NCBI RefSeq assembly: GCF_003184185.1
Contig: NZ_QHJG01000008.1
Location: 62,001 to 126,000, forward strand
DNA: 64,000 bases
Reading direction: 5' to 3'
Source: Legionella qingyii
GTDB taxonomy: Bacteria; Pseudomonadota; Gammaproteobacteria; Legionellales; Legionellaceae
Made by a program: the position numbers and the translations under genes. Positions 27,534 to 35,472 of this stretch are shown here, piece by piece. The first letter of the stretch is position 1, and the number at the start of each line of letters is the position of its first letter. The notes beneath the pieces are model-generated. The model made no database searches. It saw nothing but the letters and a program-made list of their open reading frames with translations, and was not told where the DNA came from.

Positions 27534-30500
27534 ATGCTAGTCGACAGTGATCAACGAAGCCAGGCCACTAATCCTTCCTTATCATTTATCGTACAAGCCC
27601 CCGCAGGATCAGGGAAAACTGAAATTCTTACCCAGCGCTATTTGCGATTGTTGAGTACGGTAACGGCTCCGGAGCAGATTGTCGCATTAACATTTACTCG
27701 CAAAGCCGCGAGTGAAATGCGTGAACGTATCGTATTGGCGCTACAGCAGGCAGCACATCATAAAAAAGCCAATACGCCTCATCAACAAATGACACTTGAT
27801 TTTGCCCATGCAGCACTTCAAAGTGATGCTTACTATCAATGGGATTTGTTACAGCAGCCCAATCGATTAAGAGTCATAACTATAGACTCTTTATGCCAAA
27901 GCATTAATCAATCAATTCCACTTTTGGAAAAGCAAATTTCTTATTCACAAATTACTGAGAAAGCTGAAAGTCATTATTTAAACGCGAGTCGATGCTGTAT
28001 TCAGTTTGCGCTGACAACCCCTGAATATCAGAATGCAATAAAAACGCTCTTGCTACATGTGGATAATCGCCAGGATCGATTACTTGAATTATTCACGGTA
28101 TTACTCTCTCAAAGAGATCAATGGATAACTCCGTTATTTCAAGCACGGACTCAAGAAAAATCAGCGTTTGAGCACGCACTACTCCTTATAGAACAACATG
28201 AGTTAAAACGATTCACACAAAGTCTACCTCCACATTTGGCTCAAGATTTAACTCAATGCGCCCGCGAATTGGCAATCATAGAAAATAATCCCAGTTCACC
28301 ACGCTATCTGCTCAAAGATTGGTATGATTTTCAACAAACCACCCAAGAGATAGCAACAGCCTTAAGTAAACTCTTGCTTACAGGGGATGCAAATTTCCGC
28401 AAAAGCTTTGATCATCATGTAGGTTTGCTCAGTAGCTCCTGCGCTCCAGATGAATATAAAAGACTAAAAAATGCCAGCAAAGAATTGCTCAACGAACTCA
28501 ATGAATACCCTGATTTTCTTGAAGCATTAATCCAAGTCAGCAATTTACCTAAACCAGAATATGATTTGGAGCAATGGGACGTCCTGCAAGCGCTGTTTTT
28601 ATTGCTCCCCTTTCTTGTAAGTCATTTACATGTTTTGTTTAGCGAGCAAAATGAGGTTGATTTCACTGCCATATCTCAGCAAGCATTGAGTGCATTAGGT
28701 GATGAAGAAAATCCGACTGATTTAGCTTTATATTTAGATCATACTCTTCATCACATTTTGGTCGATGAGTTTCAGGATACATCAATTACTCAATTTGAGC
28801 TGTTAACGAAACTCGTTCATGGATGGCAGGAAGATGATGGAAAAACTCTATTTATCGTCGGTGATCCCATGCAGTCGATTTACCGATTCAGGCAAGCTGA
28901 AGTAGGATTATTTTTTCGCGCTAAAGAACAAGGCATTGGGCCTGTTAAATTAAGATCGCTAGAATTAAGCTGCAACTTTCGCTCAACACAAACTATTGTC
29001 AATTGGGTAAATCATCAATTTTCCAATATCTTCCCCAAACAAGTTGATATAGAATCTGGAGCTGTTTCATTTCATTCCAGTGTCAATGTCATTCAAGATG
29101 AAGAATGCAGTACCATTTGCGCCCTACAATTTAAAAATAAGGAACAGGAAGCAAAAAAACTCATCGAAATCGTTCAATACGAATTACAAACTTATCCTCA
29201 TCAATCTATCGCGATTTTAGTACGCTCAAGAACGCAACTCGTTGAAATAACTAGACTCTTGCGCCAACATCAGATTCCTTATCAGGGTACGGATATTACT
29301 TTATTAACCAATCTAGGCCATCTACGTGATGTTTGGTCATTGACCCAGGCCTTGTTGACACCAGCGAATCGCCTCTCCTGGCTCGCGGCTCTTCACAGTC
29401 CTTATTGCGGCCTTGCTTTAAATGATATTCATGCCATAGCACAGTTTAATAAGAAAAAATCAATTTACTTTGCCTTATTGCATTTAAACAAAATCCAGGG
29501 GTTAAGTGAGGAAGGTAGGATTCGCGCCGATTTTTTTATACGAGTTATGCATAACGCTTTAACTCAAAGATATGAGAGCAAGCTTTCAGCCTGGGTGATT
29601 CAAACATTAAAAGAATTGTATATGGATAGTATTCTGAACACCGAACAACTCAATGATCTGGAACAATTTTGGACCTTACTGGATCGCCACGAACAAGATG
29701 GTCGTTTACCGGATCTAAGCGAGTTTCTCTCAGAACTTAACAAACTCTATTCACAACAAGCAAATCCCTCTCGTTTACAAATAATGACGATTCATAAGTC
29801 CAAAGGGCTTGAATTTGATACTGTACTTTTGCCTGGCTTGGGAACGCAACCCAATCGTGGCGATAGCCCGATGTTACGTTGGCTTAATTTGCCTACTCAA
29901 AAACACGGCAATTTGTTGCTAATGTCTCCCATACAAGCTGCACACCAAGAGCATTGTGCATTATATGATTATTTAAGTCGATTGGATGGAGTTAAAAGCC
30001 ATTATGAAGCACAGCGATTACTGTATGTTGCAGTAACAAGGGCAAAATCACGTCTGTATTTAACGGATCATTCAGAACGTTCCTCTAAAGCCTCGTTTAA
30101 GAGCCTTCTTAAACATATAGAATTTACTGAAGATAACCCCATACACATGCTTGAAGAAACAAACTTGTCTTTACCTAAATTTGGGCGTTTACCACTCGAT
30201 TATTACCGAAATATAACACCTGATGCTTTTGATGTGCATCTCAACATCAAGACGACTCCCCCCTCTTTATCAACAAATATCCCTAGATTAACAGGCATCG
30301 TAACTCACCAACTCTTGCAATGGATATGTGATCATCATCCTGGGACTGTAGCTGAAGTTCCTTGGAACCTTGCACGCTATGAATTACGAAAATCAGGTTT
30401 CGATGAAAAGATGCAACACGAGGCTCTATCCAGCATCCAGGAACAAATTACTCGGATATTTGAAGATCCAATAGGACTATGGATTATTAGCAAACATCAT

Positions 30501-30779
30501 CAGGAACAAAATGAATACGAGTTATTGGTAGAACAGCATGGTAGACCCATTACTCGTATCATTGATCGCACGTTTGAGGATCAGGGCAAACGCTGGATTA
30601 TCGATTTCAAGACAGGAAAAGAAGATGAAACATCAATGATAAAGCATCGACAACAATTGGTCGAATACGGTTCTTATTTAACAAAGCATACTCATCTTCC
30701 TATTTATTGTGGTATTTATTACCTCTCCAGCAATCACTGGATTAGTTGGGAATATGAACCTGCTGGACTCACTGTTTGA
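27534..30779 (+). CDS. AddA/RecB-like UvrD helicase with C-terminal PD-(D/E)XK nuclease
   Basis: A 1081-residue superfamily 1 helicase-nuclease. Walker A APAGSGKT is at residues 22-29, motif Ia LTFTRKAASEMRERI follows, and motif II VDEFQDTS is near 408. GDPMQSIYRFRQAE is motif III, MTIHKSKGLEFDTVLLPGL motif V and LLYVAVTRAKSRLYL motif VI. The C-terminus has the RecB-type nuclease core: IIDRTFE, then IIDFKTGKE and QQLVEYGSYL. This is the domain plan of AddA (about 1200 residues in Firmicutes). No addB-like gene is adjacent. Role inferred: processing of double-strand ends. Confidence 0.88.
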   Translation: MLVDSDQRSQATNPSLSFIVQAPAGSGKTEILTQRYLRLLSTVTAPEQIVALTFTRKAASEMRERIVLALQQAAHHKKANTPHQQMTLDFAHAALQSDAYYQWDLLQQPNRLRVITIDSLCQSINQSIPLLEKQISYSQITEKAESHYLNASRCCIQFALTTPEYQNAIKTLLLHVDNRQDRLLELFTVLLSQRDQWITPLFQARTQEKSAFEHALLLIEQHELKRFTQSLPPHLAQDLTQCARELAIIENNPSSPRYLLKDWYDFQQTTQEIATALSKLLLTGDANFRKSFDHHVGLLSSSCAPDEYKRLKNASKELLNELNEYPDFLEALIQVSNLPKPEYDLEQWDVLQALFLLLPFLVSHLHVLFSEQNEVDFTAISQQALSALGDEENPTDLALYLDHTLHHILVDEFQDTSITQFELLTKLVHGWQEDDGKTLFIVGDPMQSIYRFRQAEVGLFFRAKEQGIGPVKLRSLELSCNFRSTQTIVNWVNHQFSNIFPKQVDIESGAVSFHSSVNVIQDEECSTICALQFKNKEQEAKKLIEIVQYELQTYPHQSIAILVRSRTQLVEITRLLRQHQIPYQGTDITLLTNLGHLRDVWSLTQALLTPANRLSWLAALHSPYCGLALNDIHAIAQFNKKKSIYFALLHLNKIQGLSEEGRIRADFFIRVMHNALTQRYESKLSAWVIQTLKELYMDSILNTEQLNDLEQFWTLLDRHEQDGRLPDLSEFLSELNKLYSQQANPSRLQIMTIHKSKGLEFDTVLLPGLGTQPNRGDSPMLRWLNLPTQKHGNLLLMSPIQAAHQEHCALYDYLSRLDGVKSHYEAQRLLYVAVTRAKSRLYLTDHSERSSKASFKSLLKHIEFTEDNPIHMLEETNLSLPKFGRLPLDYYRNITPDAFDVHLNIKTTPPSLSTNIPRLTGIVTHQLLQWICDHHPGTVAEVPWNLARYELRKSGFDEKMQHEALSSIQEQITRIFEDPIGLWIISKHHQEQNEYELLVEQHGRPITRIIDRTFEDQGKRWIIDFKTGKEDETSMIKHRQQLVEYGSYLTKHTHLPIYCGIYYLSSNHWISWEYEPAGLTV

Positions 30780-30851
30780 TCTTGCAAACTAATCCTATGA
30801 AATAAAACTGCTCTGCGCTATTATTCCTCTTTTGTGTTAAAAGGCTAATCT

Positions 30852-31925
30852 ATGACCACTGAAAATACCGTAATCCACTTGCTGAGTACCTTAAAAGATC
30901 CGTTTCTTGATCTTACCGGTAAGGAAATGAATTTACAGTGCAGCCTTGAAATGACGGATAAGCAGTTGAGCCTCAACTTAACTGCCGGATTTCCATGTAA
31001 CTTACTTGAAGAACATTATAAACCTCTATTACTCGCAGCGTTACAATCAGCATTCCCCAATCAAAACATAGTCATTCACATCAACCAACAAATCAAACCG
31101 CATAGAACACAACTTGTTGGTAAAGGCTTGCGTGGCGTAAAAAATACGATTGCTGTGGCTTCAGGAAAAGGGGGTGTAGGAAAATCTACTGTAACTGTAA
31201 ACCTAGCAACAGCATTAGCTCGATTAGGTGCACGAGTAGGTATTCTAGATGCGGACATCTATGGCCCAAGCATGCCTTTAATGCTCGGCAAAACCGAACC
31301 AGTACAAATCAGCGGCGAGCATTACATTCCTGCAAAAGCTCATGGAATACAATCCATGTCTATTGGCTATCTCACCAACAGCGAGCAGGCACTCATCTGG
31401 CGAGGTCCTATGCTTGCTAAATCGCTAATTCAAATGCTGGATATTACACTTTGGGATGATCTGGATTATTTATTCCTTGATTTACCACCAGGTACAGGAG
31501 ATATCCAATTGACATTAGTACAAAAAATACCCCTAACCGCAGCTATAGTAGTAACTACACCGCAAAACGTAGCAACTCTTGATGCACAAAAAGCAATAAC
31601 CATGTTTTCTAAAACAGGAATTGATGTGTTGGGTATTATAGAAAATATGTCCACTCATATTTGCAGCCAATGCGGACATCAAGAAGCAATTTTTGGTACA
31701 GGTGGCGCCGAAACTCTTTGCGCTACATACCATACAACATTACTCGGACAACTTCCTTTGGATGGACGCATAAGACAAAACTGTGATGAAGGTAACCCTA
31801 CTGCAACTCAAGCTCGTAATGAATTAACTGATACATTGATTAAAACAGCAATGAAGAGTGCTATGGAATTGGCGAAAAAACCAATTAATTATGCGGATAA
31901 GTTCCCTAAAATTGTTGTTGAGTGA
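30852..31925 (+). CDS. apbC: Iron-sulfur cluster carrier protein ApbC/Mrp
   Basis: A 357-residue P-loop NTPase that carries and transfers Fe-S clusters in the cytoplasm. A short N-terminal MIP18-like domain (about 1-90) precedes VASGKGGVGKSTVTVNLA (deviant Walker A). DADIYGPSMPLMLG is switch I, LDLPPGTGDIQLTL Walker B, and CSQCGH the cluster-binding CxxC near residue 275. IENMSTHICSQCG is the family signature. Start ATG 30852 lies 72 bases after the helicase stop. Confidence 0.95.
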   Translation: MTTENTVIHLLSTLKDPFLDLTGKEMNLQCSLEMTDKQLSLNLTAGFPCNLLEEHYKPLLLAALQSAFPNQNIVIHINQQIKPHRTQLVGKGLRGVKNTIAVASGKGGVGKSTVTVNLATALARLGARVGILDADIYGPSMPLMLGKTEPVQISGEHYIPAKAHGIQSMSIGYLTNSEQALIWRGPMLAKSLIQMLDITLWDDLDYLFLDLPPGTGDIQLTLVQKIPLTAAIVVTTPQNVATLDAQKAITMFSKTGIDVLGIIENMSTHICSQCGHQEAIFGTGGAETLCATYHTTLLGQLPLDGRIRQNCDEGNPTATQARNELTDTLIKTAMKSAMELAKKPINYADKFPKIVVE

Positions 31926-32235
31926 ACTCAATAGAGACAGCTATAATCGCATTGTTACATGTAGTATTGTTGCCTGGATGCAAGATAGTAACTCTGTTTT
32001 TAAGTTAAAAATACCCCTGCCCCATTACTGAGGGCGTTGTTGAATAAATAGTTTGGAAAGATACAATGATGACCAAACTGTATATATGTAATTCCCCCAA
32101 AGGCGGGAATTACATGAGATTTTTTCAACAAAGCCCCTTTGGGAGAAAAGTAAGTTTCGCATAACTTCAAAGCAGAGTGGCTACAATGCAGTTAAGGGCA
32201 AATCCATTAAAATAACAACAATAAATAAATTAGCC
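31926..32235. other. 310-bp spacer holding repeat material only
   Basis: Between apbC and the CsiV-like gene I see no gene. The spacer contains a TTGCCTGGATGCAAG fragment of the dispersed repeat (about 31971-31986), the MITE-like element at 32032-32136, and a GGGAGAAAAG...TAACTTCAAAGCA stretch resembling 6560-6600. Confidence 0.5.
32032..32136. mobile_element. 105-bp MITE-like element with IS-type terminal inverted repeats
   Basis: Left end GGGCGTTGTTGAATAAAT and reverse-complemented right end GGGCTTTGTTGAAAAAAT match at 16 of 18 positions, in the style of IS element termini. The interior (about 70 bp) has no open frame and includes ATTCCCCCAAAGGCGGGAAT. No clear target duplication is visible, so it is old or was moved by recombination. 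Confidence 0.55.
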
Positions 32236-32778
32236 ATGGAACGATTAATAATAATAACTCTTAGCCTCCTGTATTCTTGCCTGACTTTAGCCAAGCCTTC
32301 TTACCAAATTGATTTAATTATATTTGCACAGCCAAATCAAAACAGAGCGCTTTCTATTGATGCACCGCTTATCCCAACAAATGCCAATGCAATATCCTTA
32401 AAAACAGATACAGAAAAATCAGGGAAGCCCTATCGCTTGTTGTCTCCTTCTTCTTCAAGCTTACGCGATGAATACTATTTACTGAGTCGAAGATCAAGTT
32501 ACCAAGTCTTGGGGCATTATTCATGGAGACAACCAGCAAATAATCAAAGCATCGTAGCTCTACCCTTCATCGATCATCATGGTTGGCAAATGCAAGGTAC
32601 TTTAAATGTAAAACAAAGCAATTATTATTCTTTTGATGCTGAGTTTCAGGTATCACCGCCCAATAACCCACAATCATCATTCACTGTCTCACAAAAACAG
32701 CGCTTAAAAGACAATGTTGTTTATTATCTAGATAATGCTCAGATTGGTATGATAGTTAAAATTCATAAAATGGGATAA
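32236..32778 (+). CDS. CsiV-family periplasmic protein
   Basis: A 180-residue precursor. Signal peptide MERLIIITLSLLYSCLTLA is followed by KPSYQIDLIIFAQ, the start typical of CsiV (DUF2803) proteins (Y-x-V-E-L-I-I-F). Later come SRRSSYQVLGHYSWRQP and the C-terminal DAQ-like NAQIGMIVKIH block. In Acinetobacter CsiV cooperates with a cell-wall hydrolase in peptidoglycan metabolism; I infer only a periplasmic envelope role. No strong Shine-Dalgarno. A repeat arm with a T-rich tail follows. Confidence 0.7.
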   Translation: MERLIIITLSLLYSCLTLAKPSYQIDLIIFAQPNQNRALSIDAPLIPTNANAISLKTDTEKSGKPYRLLSPSSSSLRDEYYLLSRRSSYQVLGHYSWRQPANNQSIVALPFIDHHGWQMQGTLNVKQSNYYSFDAEFQVSPPNNPQSSFTVSQKQRLKDNVVYYLDNAQIGMIVKIHKMG

Positions 32779-32784
32779 ATCAAT

Positions 32785-32817
32785 CTAGCCTCGGTGCAGC
32801 ACAGCGAAACTGGGGTT
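32785..32817. repeat. Single arm of the dispersed repeat with T-rich tail
   Basis: TAGCCTCGGTGCAGCACAGC followed by GAAACTGGGGTTT and then TTCTTTTTT. It matches one arm of the CCTGGGT family. The GAAACTGGGG/T-rich end may help stop transcription after the CsiV-like gene. Confidence 0.4.
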
Positions 32818-32899
32818 TTCTTTTTTATAGATTCCCATGGTTCACCTTAGAGAACGATTGGATTTGAGCGCAGGTTACGCTTAAACTTATTCTCTGAGA

Positions 32900-32934
32900 G
32901 TCTACGTTCCGCAACGTGTTCGCGGGACGTAGAC
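32900..32934. repeat. 13-bp inverted repeat hairpin
   Basis: GTCTACGTTCCGC and GCGGGACGTAGAC pair over 13 positions with one G-T type mismatch around a 9-base loop. It is not followed by a U-run. It lies in the spacer after the CsiV-like gene and before the converging frameshifted gene. Confidence 0.5.
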
Positions 32935-33070
32935 AGGAAGGAAATATAGAAAAATATTCTTAAGTTAGTGCCATTACAGCATTCATCAGTATGTGGGGCT
33001 TCCGAAACGGGATTTTCGCGCAAGATGAGCTAAACACAGCCACTCAGTGAATGGAGCGTGGGCGCTTGCA

Positions 33071-33374
33071 CTATTTTTTTCCCGGAGGGAAAACCTGATC
33101 AAACACCGTTGCACCACCCTCCACAACGTTTTTCACAGCAGTGTTTAAATCAAGAAACATCCGGATTGGCCTTATTTGAAAAAAAGCCCCAAAAGCCATT
33201 TCCCGACTGCCTGCTTCTGCCTACTTCATGCAATCCAAATAACGCGGCGGCGGTAAGAGTCAGCGAAGCAAATGGGCCTAATCTGGTGTAAAAAGGTGAC
33301 ATAAATAAATTTCCAAAACTGATTAATGCACCAGTCTTTAAAACTTTTTCAGAACTTACTTGTTCTCGAGGCAT
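33071..33374 (-). pseudogene. Frameshifted paralogue of the small protein at 33413-33745
   Basis: ATG 33374 (AAGGA nine bases upstream) opens a 74-codon frame that stops at TGA 33152-33150 just after SNKANPDVS. One base over, the sequence continues in the plus-one frame as DLNTAVKNVVEGGATVFDQ to a stop at 33073-33071. That matches the C-terminus of the neighbour (EVQNALANIVVGGAAIFDE). So the gene was about 100 residues and is broken by one extra base in TTTCTTGAT, unless the shift is programmed or a sequencing error. The N-terminal half pairs with the neighbour at KTGALISFGN/KTGAIVALGN and LHEVGRSR/AHEIGKKR. Confidence 0.75.
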
Positions 33375-33412
33375 AATACATTTCCTTAATAAATTATCTA
33401 AAAATGAAAATA

Positions 33413-33745
33413 TTATGGACGATTATTTTTATCATTAGGCATAATTTCGTCAAATATAGCCGCACCTCCAACAACAATATTTGCTAGAGCATTTTGCACT
33501 TCCGTGCTTTTATCGCCTGTATTACCACCAAAAAAGGAATTTAAGCTATTTACACCATTTGCAATCGGTCTTCTTTTCTTACCTATTTCATGCGCACCAT
33601 ATAAAAATGCACTCGTCGCAACAATTGCTGCAGTTAAACCCAATTTCGCATCAACCCAATACAAAGGCGCTAAAACTGTATTTCCAAGAGCAACTATAGC
33701 ACCAGTCTTTCCTGCATCATCAATATTTATTTTATCTTGCGCCAT
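33413..33745 (-). CDS. Small hypothetical protein with hydrophobic helices, tandem paralogue
   Basis: A 110-residue protein with two hydrophobic stretches: GKTGAIVALGNTVLAPLYW (about 12-30) and LGLTAAIVATSAFLYGAHEIG (about 35-55). A glycine/asparagine-rich linker and an amphipathic end ALANIVVGGAAIFDEI follow. AAGGA lies seven bases before ATG 33745. The downstream gene on the same strand, 38 bases away, is a frameshifted copy. No family recognised. Lying in the accessory stretch, divergent from the fused decarboxylase gene. Confidence 0.65.
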   Translation of the reverse strand: MAQDKINIDDAGKTGAIVALGNTVLAPLYWVDAKLGLTAAIVATSAFLYGAHEIGKKRRPIANGVNSLNSFFGGNTGDKSTEVQNALANIVVGGAAIFDEIMPNDKNNRP

Positions 33746-33863
33746 ATCAATTCCTTATGAATAATTATTTTTTAGTACAGACTATGTGAGCATAAATAAA
33801 ATTGCAAGCATAAATTAATACATCATATTGACCAATATCAAACCACACACAAGGCAATGTGAA

Positions 33864-33892
33864 TTGAATTAATACAATTCGTAAATTATACT
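33864..33892 (+). promoter_or_regulatory. Probable promoter of the fused decarboxylase gene
   Basis: TTGAAT (33864-33869) and TATACT (33887-33892) are separated by exactly 17 bases. The implied transcription start near 33899 falls on the first in-frame ATG (33898), which favours ATG 33925 as the true translation start. Confidence 0.55.
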
Positions 33893-33924
33893 CTCATATG
33901 ATGCAATCAAATCATGAGCTCATA

Positions 33925-35343
33925 ATGACCCAAAATAGCCGAATTATTGATGCGCTCACCTTATGTCTCAAACAAAAGTCCGATAAAGATTTTAAATTGA
34001 ATAAATCAGCTGCTTACGCTGGACTATCTGACTTATATGAACACTATTCCCTGGAAAATAAAACCGACCAATTTTTTGAGGGATTTGAACAATTATGCAT
34101 GATACCCAATGATTATCTTCTTGGAGACAATCAAATTTTGGATAATTTTATCATTCAATTCGAAAAAGTATTTCATCCCCAAAAAACTGAAAAAAGGATC
34201 AATCGCCCTACCCCATGGTGGGAAATCGAGCGTGACCGTCTGCTTGCAATTGCAGAACAACATTCTCCATGCTATGTATATCATTGCGAAACCCAAGTAT
34301 CTCAGGCCAAACAGTTACTGAGCTTACAATCAATCGATACTCTATTTTATGCAGTCAAAGCCAACCCCCATCCTTCTATTTTAAAAACTTTGGAAAATGA
34401 AGGCATTGGATTTGAATGTGTTTCCATTCAGGAGTTAAAACGAATAACAGATTTATTCCCCCATATGAACAAAAAACGAATTTTATTTACGCCAAATTTT
34501 GCCCCAAAGCTAGAATATGAATTTGCCATGAATTTAGGCTGCTATATTACAATAGATAATTTATACCCTTTAGCAAACTGGCCTGAATTATTCAAAAACC
34601 GCAACATTATAGTCCGTATTGACCCTGGTACAGGTGCGGGCCACCACAAACATGTTATAACCGGAGGAAATGAGTCAAAGTTTGGAATTGACCAAAATGA
34701 CATAGAACAACTTAGAACATTAACTCATAAGTATAATATCCATGTCATTGGGCTGCACTCACATTCGGGAAGTGGAATTCTTACACCAGAGCTTTGGGAG
34801 CAAACCGCTTTAATACTCACATCACTCATTGAGAAATTCCCTAATATTGAATTCATTAATTTAGGTGGTGGTTTGGGAATTGTTGAAAAACCAGGACAAA
34901 AACCCTTGGACCTGACAAAACTTGATTCACGATTATTAAAAGTAAAAGCAAATTACCCACATTTGCAGTTCTGGTTAGAGCCTGGTCGCTATTTCGTTGC
35001 AGAAAGCGGTGTCCTCTTAGCAAAAGCCACTCAATGTAAGGAAAAAGGCGAAGTCCAATTTATAGGAATTGAAACAGGGATGAATTCATTAATCAGGCCT
35101 TCTTTATATGGGGCTTATCATGAAATTGTCAATTTAAGTCAACTGCACTCAAAAAAAGCTGGTTTTTCGCATTTGGTTGGTCCGATTTGTGAATCTGGAG
35201 ATACATTGGGATACGACCGGTTACTCCCCTTAACTCGAGAAAATGATATCATTTTAATTGCAAATACTGGAGCATATGGACATAGTATGAGTTCCCACTA
35301 TAATTTAAGACCACCTGCAAAAGAAGTTATTTTTGAAGTATAG
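33925..35343 (+). CDS. Second diaminopimelate decarboxylase, fused to an effector-type N-terminal module
   Basis: A 472-residue protein. Residues from about 97 (PWWEIERDRLL) to the end are a full PLP-dependent DAP decarboxylase very like the lysAC C-terminal half, with the catalytic Lys near 145 (FYAVKANPHPS), HSHSGSG, GGGLGIVEKPGQ, EPGRYFVAESG and CESGDTLGYDR all kept. Residues 1-86 are unrelated to aspartate kinase. They match the start of the next gene: IIDALTLCLKQK, then DFKLNK, and later FIIQFEKVF against FIIKIEKTF. I choose ATG 33925 because the paralogous N-terminus aligns there. It could be a moonlighting enzyme, a translocated enzyme or a spare LysA. Confidence 0.85.
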   Translation: MTQNSRIIDALTLCLKQKSDKDFKLNKSAAYAGLSDLYEHYSLENKTDQFFEGFEQLCMIPNDYLLGDNQILDNFIIQFEKVFHPQKTEKRINRPTPWWEIERDRLLAIAEQHSPCYVYHCETQVSQAKQLLSLQSIDTLFYAVKANPHPSILKTLENEGIGFECVSIQELKRITDLFPHMNKKRILFTPNFAPKLEYEFAMNLGCYITIDNLYPLANWPELFKNRNIIVRIDPGTGAGHHKHVITGGNESKFGIDQNDIEQLRTLTHKYNIHVIGLHSHSGSGILTPELWEQTALILTSLIEKFPNIEFINLGGGLGIVEKPGQKPLDLTKLDSRLLKVKANYPHLQFWLEPGRYFVAESGVLLAKATQCKEKGEVQFIGIETGMNSLIRPSLYGAYHEIVNLSQLHSKKAGFSHLVGPICESGDTLGYDRLLPLTRENDIILIANTGAYGHSMSSHYNLRPPAKEVIFEV

Positions 35344-35415
35344 AATTATAACTTTTACCCATTTTTAAAATCCCCCCCCTCTATCCCGTAGTGACCAATA
35401 TGGATACACTCTGCA

Positions 35416-35444
35416 TTGTATTCAATTAATATGTCAATTATAAT
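35416..35444 (+). promoter_or_regulatory. Probable promoter of the 1436-residue effector-like gene
   Basis: TTGTAT (35416-35421), a 17-base spacer and a perfect TATAAT (35439-35444) precede GAGGAG and ATG 35473. The open frame back to 35416 therefore runs through promoter sequence and is not coding. The AATTAATATG spacer resembles half of a PmrA-type TTAATATT box, but only weakly. Confidence 0.6.
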
Positions 35445-35472
35445 CGCAACATCAAAAATTGAGGAGTTTACT

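Noticed and set aside
33058..33291. Plus-strand 77-codon frame
   Set aside because: It is the antisense of the frameshifted paralogue, whose homology to its neighbour is convincing.
35420..35445. PmrA-type regulatory box before the large effector-like gene
   Set aside because: Only a half-match (TTAATAT); the second half is poor, so no site is claimed.
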